A stretch of DNA of 24,547 bases from JAZKIX01 sp040384645 (GTDB lineage Bacteria; Pseudomonadota; Gammaproteobacteria; Burkholderiales; Burkholderiaceae_D). Location of the stretch: positions 1 through 24,547 of the forward strand of contig JAZKIX010000151.1 of assembly GCA_040384645.1 (NCBI GenBank), written 5' to 3'. The notes below the pieces were generated by a model. The model searched no databases. It saw only the letters and a program-made list of their open reading frames with translations, and was not told where the DNA came from. Below, one piece after another: positions 1 through 7,316 of this stretch. A program made the position numbers and the translations under genes. Numbering within the stretch: the stretch's first letter is position 1; every line of letters starts with the position of its first letter.

Positions 1-1
1 G

Positions 2-565
2 CTGCTGGCACTTGCAATCAGCGCCAGTACCGCTGCCAATTCGGATGCAGCGATTACCTATTTACGGGAGGCTGTATCGCGTCTTGATGCCACCGCCGAA
101 ATGCATTTTTTGTTGGGCTCTGAATACGCGCAGATAAAACTTTATAGCGATGCGATTGCTCAAATGGAAGCTGCTATTGCAATTGATCCAAGCCAGGCTC
201 TCGTACGCTTCCAGTTAGGCTTACTTTGGCTGACCTCGGGTAACGCGGTGCAGGCAGAGCAAGTGTTGCTGCCGCTGGAGGCGCTGGGTAACAATAGTCC
301 TTTTTCGTACTTTGGCTGCGGATTATGTCATCTGATGCGGGACCAGTTTGAGGATGCAAAAGTCTGCCTGTACCAGGGGATAGCACTTAATACGCAGAAT
401 TTGCCGTTAAATGCCGATATGCGCAGGATCATCACGGCAATCGATGCACTCAGCAGTGCCAGCGGTGTCGATGCGCAAAACATACCCGGTGTGGAGGTAT
501 CAGAGGGCAATCAACATCTACAGCATGTTTTGCTATCGGCCTATCAGGGCTCACAGCGGCATTAA
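2..565 (+). CDS. TPR-repeat protein, 5' end outside the window
   Basis: The open frame runs back to the left edge without a stop, so the N-terminus is missing; the first in-window ATG at 101 is unlikely to be the real start. The visible part (about 187 residues) is helical, with TPR-like spacing of small and aromatic residues, for example around 'YSDAIAQMEAAIAIDP' and 'GNAVQAEQVLLPLEALG'. TPR proteins are protein-binding scaffolds, so no enzymatic role can be read from it. The next gene, 67 bp downstream on the same strand, is FliH/SctL-like, so a role as chaperone or accessory protein of a flagellar or type III export apparatus is possible. It lacks features that would let me call it an SycD-type chaperone. 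The TPR call is fairly safe; the role is inference from one neighbour. Confidence 0.7.
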   Translation: MLALAISASTAANSDAAITYLREAVSRLDATAEMHFLLGSEYAQIKLYSDAIAQMEAAIAIDPSQALVRFQLGLLWLTSGNAVQAEQVLLPLEALGNNSPFSYFGCGLCHLMRDQFEDAKVCLYQGIALNTQNLPLNADMRRIITAIDALSSASGVDAQNIPGVEVSEGNQHLQHVLLSAYQGSQRH

Positions 566-632
566 TTTCAAGAATCGGCCGCTTCGATGCTGGCAGGCCG
601 GCTCAACAACCTTGGTGAGGTAAGTCCGGTCT

Positions 633-1492
633 ATGGTTTCCATTATTCGCGCACCCGAAATTTCCGATCAAAAACGCAGACTGTCAACACGTCGTAACCC
701 GGCTCAGACAATTCATGCCGATAGCACATCGGCCAATACACTTACTTCAGGTACATTGCAATCGGGGGCTATAGCTGAACCACGCCTGTTTAGTGCACAG
801 GAAGTGGAGGCACTAGTGGAACAGGGGCGCCTGGCACTATTGCAGCAGTTCAAGGAAGAAGTCGAATCGGCCTGCGAACAAGGTCGTCAGCAAGGTGTGC
901 GTGAGGGCCTGCTGGTAGGGGCGGAGGAGGCAAGGAACAATGTCGCTGCACAGTTGGAACGCATCGGGTCNNNNNNNNNNGGTCGCTTGCCGACCAGTTG
1001 CAGCAAGCGTTAACACAGGATAATCCTGGCATGGAAGACATGGCGCTCGGGATCGCGTTTGCGGCACTATGCAAGATATTGGGAAGTGCTGCGGTGACAC
1101 GGGAGGGTATCCAGGCCATAGTCCGCCAGACGGCAACGCAGTTGCGCACGACCGAACGGGTAGTGGTGCGCCTGCATGCAGTCGATTTGGCGCTGCTACA
1201 TGAGCACGGAGCCTTGGATGCAACGCTCCCTTCTGGCGGTGCCGTGTCCTGGGTCGCTGACAGCGCCGTGGTACTGGGCGGCTGTGTGATCGCCTCCGAT
1301 GGCGGGGAACTCGACGCGCGCCTGGAAACCCAGATCGAACGCCTGCGTACCGCACTGGTGGCCGCACGCAGCCAAACTGCGGCCCCCTCCCTGGCAATGG
1401 CGACCGAGCGCAGAAAAACCGGGCGCAGGGTACTGACTGACAGCACCCATTTCACCCCGGAACGGCGCAAACATGCACGGAGAAATGGCTAG
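633..1492 (+). CDS. FliH/SctL-like export ATPase regulator, interrupted by an assembly gap
   Basis: Two open pieces, 633-970 and 983-1492, form one gene across ten N. The first half is a Gln/Glu-rich helical stretch ('EVEALVEQGRLALLQQFKEE'), as in FliH/HrpE/YscL proteins. The second half ends in a typical FliH/SctL C-domain: a 'VRLHAVDLALL' strand, then 'VVLGGCVIASDGGELDARLE' and an amphipathic helix. Family members bind and regulate the export ATPase (FliI/SctN) of flagella or type III secretion. The two halves are not in the same frame across the ten N, so the true gap should be 2 modulo 3 in length; this is not evidence of a broken gene. The protein ends in an Arg/Lys-rich tail ('ERRKTGRR', 'ERRKHARR') I do not know from the family. 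No ATPase gene is visible, so flagellar versus secretion assignment stays open. Confidence 0.65.
971..980. other. Assembly gap (10 N)
   Basis: Ten consecutive N inside the FliH/SctL-like gene. Reading frames on the two sides differ by one base in this coordinate system, so ten is a placeholder and not the real length. Confidence 0.98.
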
Positions 1493-1522
1493 CATAATTA
1501 ATAATTTTAATGACCTTATTTC

Positions 1523-2218
1523 ATGCATACCACCTTTATTAGGTCCAACCGCAAAGAAATCAAAGCCGTCATCATCGATCTCGACGGCACCATGATCGAT
1601 ACCGCGCCTGATTTTCTTGTTGCGATTAATCGCATGCGTAGTAACTTGTCTTTAGCACCAATAGACTTGGATTTGATCAAGTTATTCATTGGGAAAGGTT
1701 CCGAGAATTTAATCCGCCGCGTCCTAGCGTTAGATTTTGATGATGCCCGGCAGACATCCCAATTCACTACCGCCCTGGCGTCATACCAGCACCACTATGC
1801 AATCATCAATGGCAAGCAAGCCACCCTATTCTCAGGCGTGCGCGAAGGCTTGCTTGCATTAAGCGCAATGAATCTACGATTGGCATGTGTCACCAACAAA
1901 CCGATCGCAATGGCCTTGTCTTTGCTGGAACAAAACAGTCTGCGCTCATTTTTTGAGATCGTTTATGGCGGTGATTCCTTACCCACAAAAAAACCCGATC
2001 CGGCGCCTTTTCTCAAAGTTTGTGCCGATTTTGCAGTGTTACCCAGGCAAGTCGTCGTGATCGGCGACTCATCCAACGATGCTCAGGCGGCGCGCGCGGC
2101 TGGCTGCAGCGTGTTATGCGTACCGTATGGTTACAACCACGGCGAGCCTATACAAAACATTAATTGCGATGGTATAGTCGCCACGCTACTTGACGCGGCC
2201 GATCTGATCGCCGCCTAA
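1523..2218 (+). CDS. gph: Phosphoglycolate phosphatase, HAD superfamily
   Basis: Gph hydrolyses 2-phosphoglycolate to glycolate, clearing a by-product of oxidative DNA damage repair or Rubisco oxygenation. All four HAD motifs are present: motif I 'DLDGT' with the nucleophile D19 and D21, motif II Thr in 'CVTNK', motif III Lys in 'TKKPDP', and motif IV 'GDSSND'. The 231-residue length and the helical cap between motifs I and II fit the Gph class. Gph directly before trpE is a common arrangement in Burkholderiales (often behind rpe); here an FliH-like gene sits upstream instead. The ATG at 1523 gives a normal N-terminus but has no clear Shine-Dalgarno sequence, and the 30 bp before it are very AT-rich. 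Other HAD phosphatases look similar, so substrate identity rests partly on context. Confidence 0.85.
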   Translation: MHTTFIRSNRKEIKAVIIDLDGTMIDTAPDFLVAINRMRSNLSLAPIDLDLIKLFIGKGSENLIRRVLALDFDDARQTSQFTTALASYQHHYAIINGKQATLFSGVREGLLALSAMNLRLACVTNKPIAMALSLLEQNSLRSFFEIVYGGDSLPTKKPDPAPFLKVCADFAVLPRQVVVIGDSSNDAQAARAAGCSVLCVPYGYNHGEPIQNINCDGIVATLLDAADLIAA

Positions 2219-2219
2219 T
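2190..2219 (+). promoter_or_regulatory. Possible sigma70 promoter for the trp leader
   Basis: TTGACG (2190-2195) and CCTAAT (2214-2219) lie 18 bp apart at the very end of gph. Transcription would start near 2226, about 30 bases before the leader peptide start. The -10 matches the consensus at only four of six positions, so this is tentative. Confidence 0.3.
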
Positions 2220-2255
2220 TTTTCATCAAAATTTTCATCAATACCTGCAACCCAC

Positions 2256-2342
2256 ATGGTTCTCGACAAAAAACACATGCTTCCCCAAACAGGCTCGATT
2301 GAGGCCTGGCTGTGGCGACGCTGGCAATCCTGGGCTAAGTAA
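2256..2342 (+). CDS. trpL: trp leader peptide (attenuation)
   Basis: A 28-codon frame with Trp at codons 18, 20, 23 and 26, ending 'AWLWRRWQSWAK' and a TAA stop. Four TGG codons in nine, placed 108 bp before trpE and 14 bp before a terminator hairpin, is the hallmark of a trp attenuator leader. The ribosome would stall on these codons when Trp-tRNA is scarce, which favours an alternative RNA fold and lets transcription into trpE. An in-frame second ATG at 2277 would give a 21-residue peptide. Neither start has a good Shine-Dalgarno sequence, which is the main weakness of the call. Function is inferred from family knowledge; sequence, position and hairpin are seen directly. Confidence 0.85.
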   Translation: MVLDKKHMLPQTGSIEAWLWRRWQSWAK

Positions 2343-2356
2343 TCCCCCCACTTTGC

Positions 2357-2401
2357 TGCCGGCAATTTATTGATAGTCAATAAATTCCGGTAACGTTTTT
2401 T
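2357..2401 (+). terminator. trp attenuator hairpin
   Basis: Stem CCGG plus AATTTATTGA (2359-2373, with C2363 bulged) pairs with TCAATAAATT plus CCGG (2377-2390) around a TAG loop. TAACG and six T (2396-2401) follow. It sits between the leader stop codon and trpE. A competing fold is available: GCTGGCA (2320-2326), inside the Trp-codon region, can pair with TGCCGGC (2357-2363) over seven base pairs, and this would destroy the base of the terminator stem. Confidence 0.85.
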
Positions 2402-2449
2402 GAAAGTCCCGCTGCCTGACGTTTTACAATGGCGGCCTGGAGAGAAAAC

Positions 2450-3958
2450 ATGACTGAACTCGAATTCGAATCGCTGGCCACGCAAGGCTATAACCGCATC
2501 CCATTGATCGCTGAAGCTTTTGCCGATCTGGAAACGCCCCTCACGCTTTACCTGAAACTGGCGCAAACCCAGAACGCCGGAAAAAATACCTTCCTGCTTG
2601 AATCGGTAGTCGGTGGCGAGCGCTTCGGCCGCTATTCCTTCATCGGCCTGCCGGCCTCGACCCTGTTGCGCAGTTTTGGCAGCAAGACCGAAGTCGTCAA
2701 ACATGGCGCCGTGATCGAAACCCACGAAGGCAATCCGCTTGAATTTATCGAACAATTCCAATCCCGATTCAAAGTAGCGCTGCGACCAGGCATGCCGCGT
2801 TTTTGCGGCGGTCTGGCCGGTTATTTCGGCTATGACACAGTGCGTCATATCGAAAAGAAGCTGGCGTACACTACGCCCAAGGATGATCTGGGTCTACCCG
2901 ACATTCAATTACTGGTGACAGAAGAAGTTGTCGTCATCGACAATCTGTCGGGCAAATTACATCTCATCGTGTACGCCGATCCGACTCAAGCTGAAGCGTT
3001 CTCTAAAGCACGCCAGCGCCTCAAAGATTTGCGTGCGATGTTGCGGCGCGGTGTCGATGCACCGGTCACGTCAAGTTCGGTGCGGACCGAGACGATCCGT
3101 GAATTTGCAAAAGCAGACTATTTACAAGCGGTCGTCAAGGCGCATGAATACATCATGGCCGGCGACCTGATGCAGGTACAAATCGGGCAACGCTTCAAGA
3201 AGTCGTATGTCGATTCGCCACTCACGTTGTATCGAGCCCTACGTTCGCTCAATCCCTCGCCATACATGTACTTCTACAATTTTGGCGACATGCAAATCGT
3301 CGGTGCGTCGCCAGAAATCCTGGTGCGCAATGAAACTGTCACGGGAACTTCCAACCAGTCCACCAAAAAAGTAACAGTCCGGCCACTGGCCGGCACCCGC
3401 CCACGTGGCGCGACGCCCGAGCTGGATGCCGAACTGGCGAAAGAATTGCTGGCCGATCCCAAGGAAATTGCCGAACACGTGATGCTGATCGACCTCGCCC
3501 GTAACGACATCGGACGCATCGCCGAGACCGGCAGCGTCAAAGTGACCGACCGCCTCGTCATCGAAAAATATTCCCATGTGCAGCACATCGTCTCCAATGT
3601 CGAAGGCACCCTCAAACCCGGTCTGTCGAATCTGGACGTATTGCGCGCCACCTTCCCAGCCGGCACCCTCACCGGCGCGCCCAAAGTACGGGCCATGGAA
3701 ATCATCGATGAGCTGGAATTGACCAAACGTGGCATCTATGGCGGCGCTTGTGGTTATCTATCTTTTGGCGGTGAAATGGACGTCGCGATTGCAATTCGCA
3801 CCGGCGTGATCAAGGATGGCATGTTGTATGTGCAGGCGGCGGCCGGCATCGTGGCTGATTCGATCCCCGAAATGGAATGGCAGGAAACTGAAAACAAGGC
3901 ACGAGCCGTCTTACGCGCAGCAGAACAAGTGCAAGATGGCCTGGATGGGGAGATCTAA
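2450..3958 (+). CDS. trpE: Anthranilate synthase component I
   Basis: TrpE converts chorismate to anthranilate using ammonia delivered by TrpG, the first committed step of tryptophan synthesis. The N-terminal domain carries the 'LLES' element (in 'FLLESVVGG'), part of the Trp feedback-inhibition site of TrpE. The C-terminal chorismate-binding domain shows 'PLAGTRPRG', 'DLARNDIGR', 'FPAGTLTGAPKVRAMEII' and 'GGACGYLSFGGEMDVAIAIR'. The start at 2450 is chosen over an in-frame ATG at 2429 because GGAGA (2439-2443) lies six bases before it; the protein is then 502 residues, normal for TrpE. The stop codon is followed one base later by the trpG ATG, so translation is likely coupled. Regulation by upstream attenuation is predicted. 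Confidence 0.96.
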   Translation: MTELEFESLATQGYNRIPLIAEAFADLETPLTLYLKLAQTQNAGKNTFLLESVVGGERFGRYSFIGLPASTLLRSFGSKTEVVKHGAVIETHEGNPLEFIEQFQSRFKVALRPGMPRFCGGLAGYFGYDTVRHIEKKLAYTTPKDDLGLPDIQLLVTEEVVVIDNLSGKLHLIVYADPTQAEAFSKARQRLKDLRAMLRRGVDAPVTSSSVRTETIREFAKADYLQAVVKAHEYIMAGDLMQVQIGQRFKKSYVDSPLTLYRALRSLNPSPYMYFYNFGDMQIVGASPEILVRNETVTGTSNQSTKKVTVRPLAGTRPRGATPELDAELAKELLADPKEIAEHVMLIDLARNDIGRIAETGSVKVTDRLVIEKYSHVQHIVSNVEGTLKPGLSNLDVLRATFPAGTLTGAPKVRAMEIIDELELTKRGIYGGACGYLSFGGEMDVAIAIRTGVIKDGMLYVQAAAGIVADSIPEMEWQETENKARAVLRAAEQVQDGLDGEI

Positions 3959-3959
3959 T

Positions 3960-4529
3960 ATGTTACTCATGATCGATAACTACGACTCCTTCACCTACAA
4001 CCTGGTGCAATATTTCGGCGAGCTTGGCGAAGAAGTACGCACCCTGCGCAATGACGAACTGACGCTGGAAGATATCGCGGCCATGGCACCGGCGCGCATC
4101 TGTATTTCGCCCGGCCCCAAATCGCCAGCGGAAGCCGGTATCTCCATCGCTGTGCTGCAGCATTTCGCCGGTAAGATCCCGATTCTTGGCGTGTGCCTCG
4201 GCCATCAAAGCATCGGTGCAGCCTTTGGCGGCAAAGTCATCCGTGCCAAGCAAGTCATGCACGGCAAGACCTCGACCATCAAACACACCGGGGTCGGCGT
4301 GTTTGCCGATTTGCCTAGCCCGTTCACCGTCATTCGTTATCACTCGCTGGCTATCGAACGCGAATCCCTGCCCGACTGTCTGGAGGTCACAGCCTGGACC
4401 GACGATGGCGAAATCATGGGTGTCCGTCATAAGCAATTCGACATCCAGGGCGTGCAATTTCATCCTGAATCAATTCTCTCGGAGCATGGTCATGCCTTAC
4501 TCAAAAATTTCATCGACGCACGCGCCTAA
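3960..4529 (+). CDS. trpG: Anthranilate synthase component II (glutamine amidotransferase)
   Basis: The class I glutamine amidotransferase subunit that supplies ammonia to TrpE. At 189 residues it has the usual size. The nucleophile C79 lies in 'GVCLGHQ', and H168 and E170 of the triad lie in 'QFHPES'; the oxyanion-strand motif appears as 'SPGPKSPAEAG', with Lys-Ser where Cys-Thr is common. In many bacteria the same subunit also serves aminodeoxychorismate synthase (PabA). The start overlaps the end of trpE, with a GGGGAG ribosome site inside trpE. Its last 38 bases overlap the start of the next gene. Confidence 0.95.
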   Translation: MLLMIDNYDSFTYNLVQYFGELGEEVRTLRNDELTLEDIAAMAPARICISPGPKSPAEAGISIAVLQHFAGKIPILGVCLGHQSIGAAFGGKVIRAKQVMHGKTSTIKHTGVGVFADLPSPFTVIRYHSLAIERESLPDCLEVTAWTDDGEIMGVRHKQFDIQGVQFHPESILSEHGHALLKNFIDARA

Positions 4530-4938
4530 AACACGCAAATTGGCATTTAAATTCGTGGCAGCAGCCTTGATCGCCGGCAGTTGGCTGGCGGGCGCCTCAA
4601 ACGCCCATGCCGGTGTCGAGCAAGAATGCGCCGCCAAAGAAAAAACCGCGCCCGATTTCGATAGCTGCATCCTGGCGTCGCAGCAACGCTCCGAGCGTGA
4701 ACTGCGCGAACTGAACAAAGCCGTCACCAACAAGCTGCGCCAGAACGCCGACCGAGACAAGTTCCGTAGCTATGCCACGGACGAATCGCGCCTAGTGCGC
4801 GAACGCAAAGCCAAGTGCGAATTGGCGGAAAAAAAAGCTGCCAAAGCCAAGACCGATCCGCAACAAGCGCGTCTGTCATGCGAAGCCGACCTCAATTTTT
4901 CGCATATCGAATCTTTGAAGCGCAGTTACCCACAGTAA
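4492..4938 (+). CDS. Small exported protein, LprI/DUF1311-like
   Basis: The 148-residue protein starts with a basic stretch ('KTRKLAFKF'), a hydrophobic run and an 'ASNAHA' cleavage site, so it is probably periplasmic. The mature part has four Cys spaced as in LprI/DUF1311-type lysozyme-inhibitor domains, with a middle helix rich in Arg, Glu and Leu ('SERELRELNKAVTNKL') and a 'RKAKC' segment. I infer the family from pattern only. The ATG at 4492 has GGAG at 4481-4484; another in-frame ATG at 4486 is too close to that site. The gene overlaps trpG by 38 bp and ends 9 bp before trpD, so it is co-transcribed with the trp genes although no role in tryptophan synthesis is known. It could instead be an unrelated Cys-rich periplasmic protein. 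Confidence 0.72.
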   Translation: MPYSKISSTHAPKTRKLAFKFVAAALIAGSWLAGASNAHAGVEQECAAKEKTAPDFDSCILASQQRSERELRELNKAVTNKLRQNADRDKFRSYATDESRLVRERKAKCELAEKKAAKAKTDPQQARLSCEADLNFSHIESLKRSYPQ

Positions 4939-4947
4939 GGGGCGGTC

Positions 4948-5982
4948 ATGACCATCACCTCGCAAGAAGCCCTGCTGCGCATCATCGACCATCGGGAAAT
5001 TTTTCACGATGAAATGCTGTCGCTCTTCCGCAAGATCATGGGTGGCGAAATGTCGCCTGTCATGATCGCCGCCCTGACCATGGGGCTGCGCGTGAAGAAA
5101 GAAAGCATCGGCGAAATCACCGCTGCCGCTACCGTGATGCGCGAATTTGCCATCAAAGTATCGCTGACCGATACTACCAACCTGCTCGACATCGTCGGCA
5201 CCGGTGGCGACGGTGCGCATACCTTCAATATTTCAACAGCGTCCATGTTTGTTGCCGCGGCTGCCGGCGCGCGGGTTGCCAAGCATGGCGGACGCAGCGT
5301 TTCTTCGTCGTCCGGTAGTGCCGATGTACTGGAATCGCTTGGCGTCAATATCAATCTCAAGCCGGAGCAAGTGGCGCAATCGATCGCCCAGACCGGCATC
5401 GGGTTCATGTTTGCGCCGAACCACCACGCCGCCATGAAACACGCCGCGCCAGTACGCAAGGAACTGGGCGTGCGCACCATTTTCAATATTCTTGGGCCAC
5501 TGACCAATCCAGCTGGCGCGCCTAATATTTTGATGGGGGTGTTCCATCCCGATCTGGTCGGCATTCAAGTGCGCGTGCTGCAACGACTCGGCGCGCAACA
5601 CGCGATGGTGGTCTGGGGCCGTGACAATATGGATGAAGTGTCGCTGGGCGCAGCCACCATGGTGGGCGAACTGGTCAATGGCGAAATCCGCGAATACGAG
5701 ATTCACCCGGAAGACTTTGGCCTGCCCATGATCGCCAGCCGCAACCTGAAAGTGGCCGGCGCGGTGGAGTCGAAAGCCAAAATTTTCGAAGCCCTGGCCG
5801 ATCAACCGGGCGCCGCACGCGATATCGTGGCACTCAATGCCGGCACTGCTTTGTACGCCGCCGGGGTTGCAAGCTCGATTGCGGAAGGTCTGGAAAAAGC
5901 ACGTGGCGCGATGGCATCAGGCGCGGCGAGAGCCAAGCTGGATCAGTTTGTGGCAGTGACGCAGGCGCTGGGCGTCGGGTAA
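4948..5982 (+). CDS. trpD: Anthranilate phosphoribosyltransferase
   Basis: TrpD transfers the phosphoribosyl group of PRPP to anthranilate, the second step of the pathway. The 344 residues match the family. Key motifs are 'DIVGTGGDG' (PRPP diphosphate binding), 'NISTASMFVAAAAG', 'AKHGGRSVSSSSGSADVLE' and 'FNILGPLTNPAG'. A ribosome site AAGGGG (4937-4942) overlaps the stop codon of the preceding small gene, five bases before the ATG. It is the third biosynthetic gene of the operon, after which a 309-bp repeat-filled interval precedes trpC. Confidence 0.96.
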   Translation: MTITSQEALLRIIDHREIFHDEMLSLFRKIMGGEMSPVMIAALTMGLRVKKESIGEITAAATVMREFAIKVSLTDTTNLLDIVGTGGDGAHTFNISTASMFVAAAAGARVAKHGGRSVSSSSGSADVLESLGVNINLKPEQVAQSIAQTGIGFMFAPNHHAAMKHAAPVRKELGVRTIFNILGPLTNPAGAPNILMGVFHPDLVGIQVRVLQRLGAQHAMVVWGRDNMDEVSLGAATMVGELVNGEIREYEIHPEDFGLPMIASRNLKVAGAVESKAKIFEALADQPGAARDIVALNAGTALYAAGVASSIAEGLEKARGAMASGAARAKLDQFVAVTQALGVG

Positions 5983-6004
5983 TTGATTCAAAATACGGCG
6001 AATT

Positions 6005-6086
6005 TGCGAGGAATATACTCCGGCCTGTATTTTTAGGGGTGCAATGAAACCGTGCGGGTAATGGGGTGTTTTTGCATATACCCCAC
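6005..6086 (-). repeat. Dispersed intergenic repeat, copy A
   Basis: Read on the minus strand, it begins GGGGTATATGC at 6084, continues through CCCGCACGGTTTCATTG and CCCCTAAAAATAC, and ends near GTATATTCC. It aligns along its whole length with copies B (7204) and C (10314). GGGGT...ACCCC can form a small hairpin at one end, and AATAC...GTATATT can pair near the other. I do not recognise a named family. Confidence 0.75.
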
Positions 6087-6108
6087 AAAAATCGATAATT
6101 GTATTTAC

Positions 6109-6170
6109 GTAGGGTGCGCCGTGCGCACCGATAACGTAGCGGCTCACTTGGTGCGCACGGCGCACCCTAC
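6109..6170. repeat. Perfect 21-bp inverted repeat (REP-like)
   Basis: Two arms of 21 bp (6109-6129 and 6150-6170) are exact reverse complements, separated by 20 bp. The arms start GTAGGGTGCGCCGTG and are GC-rich, and each arm holds a nested palindrome (GGTGCGCACC type). It lies between trpD and trpC, 23 bp from repeat copy A. GTAGGGTG-type palindromes recur between genes in many bacterial genomes, which suggests a REP or miniature mobile element; that comparison is from memory. No T-run follows, so it is not a standard terminator. Confidence 0.8.
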
Positions 6171-6291
6171 TTATCTCATCCAATTGTTTCATCTGGTTGA
6201 TCTACTAAATCCGTCAGCAAATTTCCCTAGTAAAGTGCTATTTCAAGCGGCGCGCTAAACCAATCACTGATACTTCACACCCGAAAACATC

Positions 6292-7092
6292 ATGTCCGAC
6301 ATCCTCAATAAAATCCTCGCAGTCAAAGCCGACGAAGTCGCCGTCGCCAAAAAACACCGCGACCTGGCCAGCCTGCGGCGTGAAGTCGAGGCTGACGCTG
6401 AAGCGCGCAAAGCCCTGCGCGGGTTCGAAGCCAGCTTGCGCGGCAAGATCGCGACCGGCCAGGCTGGCGTGATTGCCGAAGTCAAGAAAGCCTCGCCGTC
6501 CAAGGGTGTGATTCGCGCCGACTTCCGTCCGGCAGAAATCGCCACCAGCTATGCCAGCAATGGTGCAGCGTGTTTGTCAGTATTGACCGATGTGCAATTT
6601 TTCCAAGGTGCGCCGGACTACTTGAAGCAGGCGCGTGCCGCCTGTGCGATCCCGGTATTGCGCAAGGATTTCATGATCGATATGTATCAAGTCTATGAAG
6701 CGCGTTCATGGGGCGCCGACTGCATCCTCTTGATCGTGGCCGCGCTGGATCACGGCTTGATGGCGGAACTGGAAGCTTGCGCCCACGAATTGGGCATGGG
6801 TGTGTTGGTGGAAGTACACAACGGCGTCGAACTCGATGCCGCGCTGAAGTTGCGCACCGCCATGGTCGGCATCAATAACCGTAATCTGCGCACCTTTGAA
6901 ACCTCGCTGGAAACCACCCTCGGCCTGTTGCCGCGGGTGCCGCCGGACAAGCTGGTGATTACGGAATCGAGCATCCATACCAGCGACGACGTCAAGCGCA
7001 TGCGCGACGCCGACGTACATGCATTTTTGGTGGGCGAAGCCTTCATGCGGGCGCCGGAACCAGGCGTGGAATTGCATCGCTTGTTTGCCTGA
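6292..7092 (+). CDS. trpC: Indole-3-glycerol phosphate synthase
   Basis: TrpC closes the indole ring, turning CdRP (made from phosphoribosyl anthranilate) into indole-3-glycerol phosphate. The 266 residues form a single TIM barrel without a fused PRAI domain. Diagnostic segments are 'EVKKASPSKG' (catalytic Lys), 'LRKDFMIDMYQVYEA', 'LVEVHNGVEL' and 'GINNRNLRTFETSLE'; the usual 'ESGI' near the phosphate site reads 'ESSI'. It lies 309 bp after trpD with two repeats in between and has no strong Shine-Dalgarno sequence, so its expression may be less tightly tied to trpEGD than usual. A strong terminator follows 34 bp later. Confidence 0.95.
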   Translation: MSDILNKILAVKADEVAVAKKHRDLASLRREVEADAEARKALRGFEASLRGKIATGQAGVIAEVKKASPSKGVIRADFRPAEIATSYASNGAACLSVLTDVQFFQGAPDYLKQARAACAIPVLRKDFMIDMYQVYEARSWGADCILLIVAALDHGLMAELEACAHELGMGVLVEVHNGVELDAALKLRTAMVGINNRNLRTFETSLETTLGLLPRVPPDKLVITESSIHTSDDVKRMRDADVHAFLVGEAFMRAPEPGVELHRLFA

Positions 7093-7126
7093 CACGCAAG
7101 CTGAGGTCGACGCAGGTCGGAAAATG

Positions 7127-7156
7127 AAAAAGCCCGGAATTATTCCGGGCTTTTTT
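7127..7156 (+). terminator. Bidirectional intrinsic terminator
   Basis: AAAAAGCCCGGAA, loop TTA, TTCCGGGC, then six T. The stem is perfect and carries A-runs on one side and T-runs on the other, so it can stop transcription from trpC on the + strand and from the convergent TPR gene on the - strand. Confidence 0.95.
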
Positions 7157-7203
7157 AAATCAAGACTGCTCTGCCATGCCACCGCAAAAACGCACGAATA
7201 ACG

Positions 7204-7281
7204 GGGGTATAAGCGAAAATACCCCTTCACCCGCAGGTTTTCATTGGCCTAAAAAATATACTACGACAAGTATATTTAGGC
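7204..7281 (+). repeat. Dispersed intergenic repeat, copy B
   Basis: Begins GGGGTATAAGCGAAAATACC, followed by ACCCGCAGGTTTTCATTGG and CCTAAAAAATATAC. It shows both hairpins best: GGGGTAT/ATACCCC, and CCTAAA...TATACT pairing with AGTATATTTAGG. It lies between trpC and the convergent TPR gene, in inverted orientation relative to copy A. Confidence 0.75.
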
Positions 7282-7316
7282 ATAAAAACGCGTCTAGCCC
7301 CCCAAAAGGGCCGACC

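Noticed and set aside
837..1470. Long antisense frames opposite the FliH/SctL-like gene
   Set aside because: They are Arg/Ser/Pro-rich shadows of the coding strand with no recognisable domain.
633..1492. FliH/SctL-like gene as a frameshifted pseudogene
   Set aside because: The frame change falls exactly on the ten-N gap; both halves look intact and typical of the family.
2429..2449. Earlier ATG for trpE
   Set aside because: The ribosome site GGAGA lies after it and suits the ATG at 2450.
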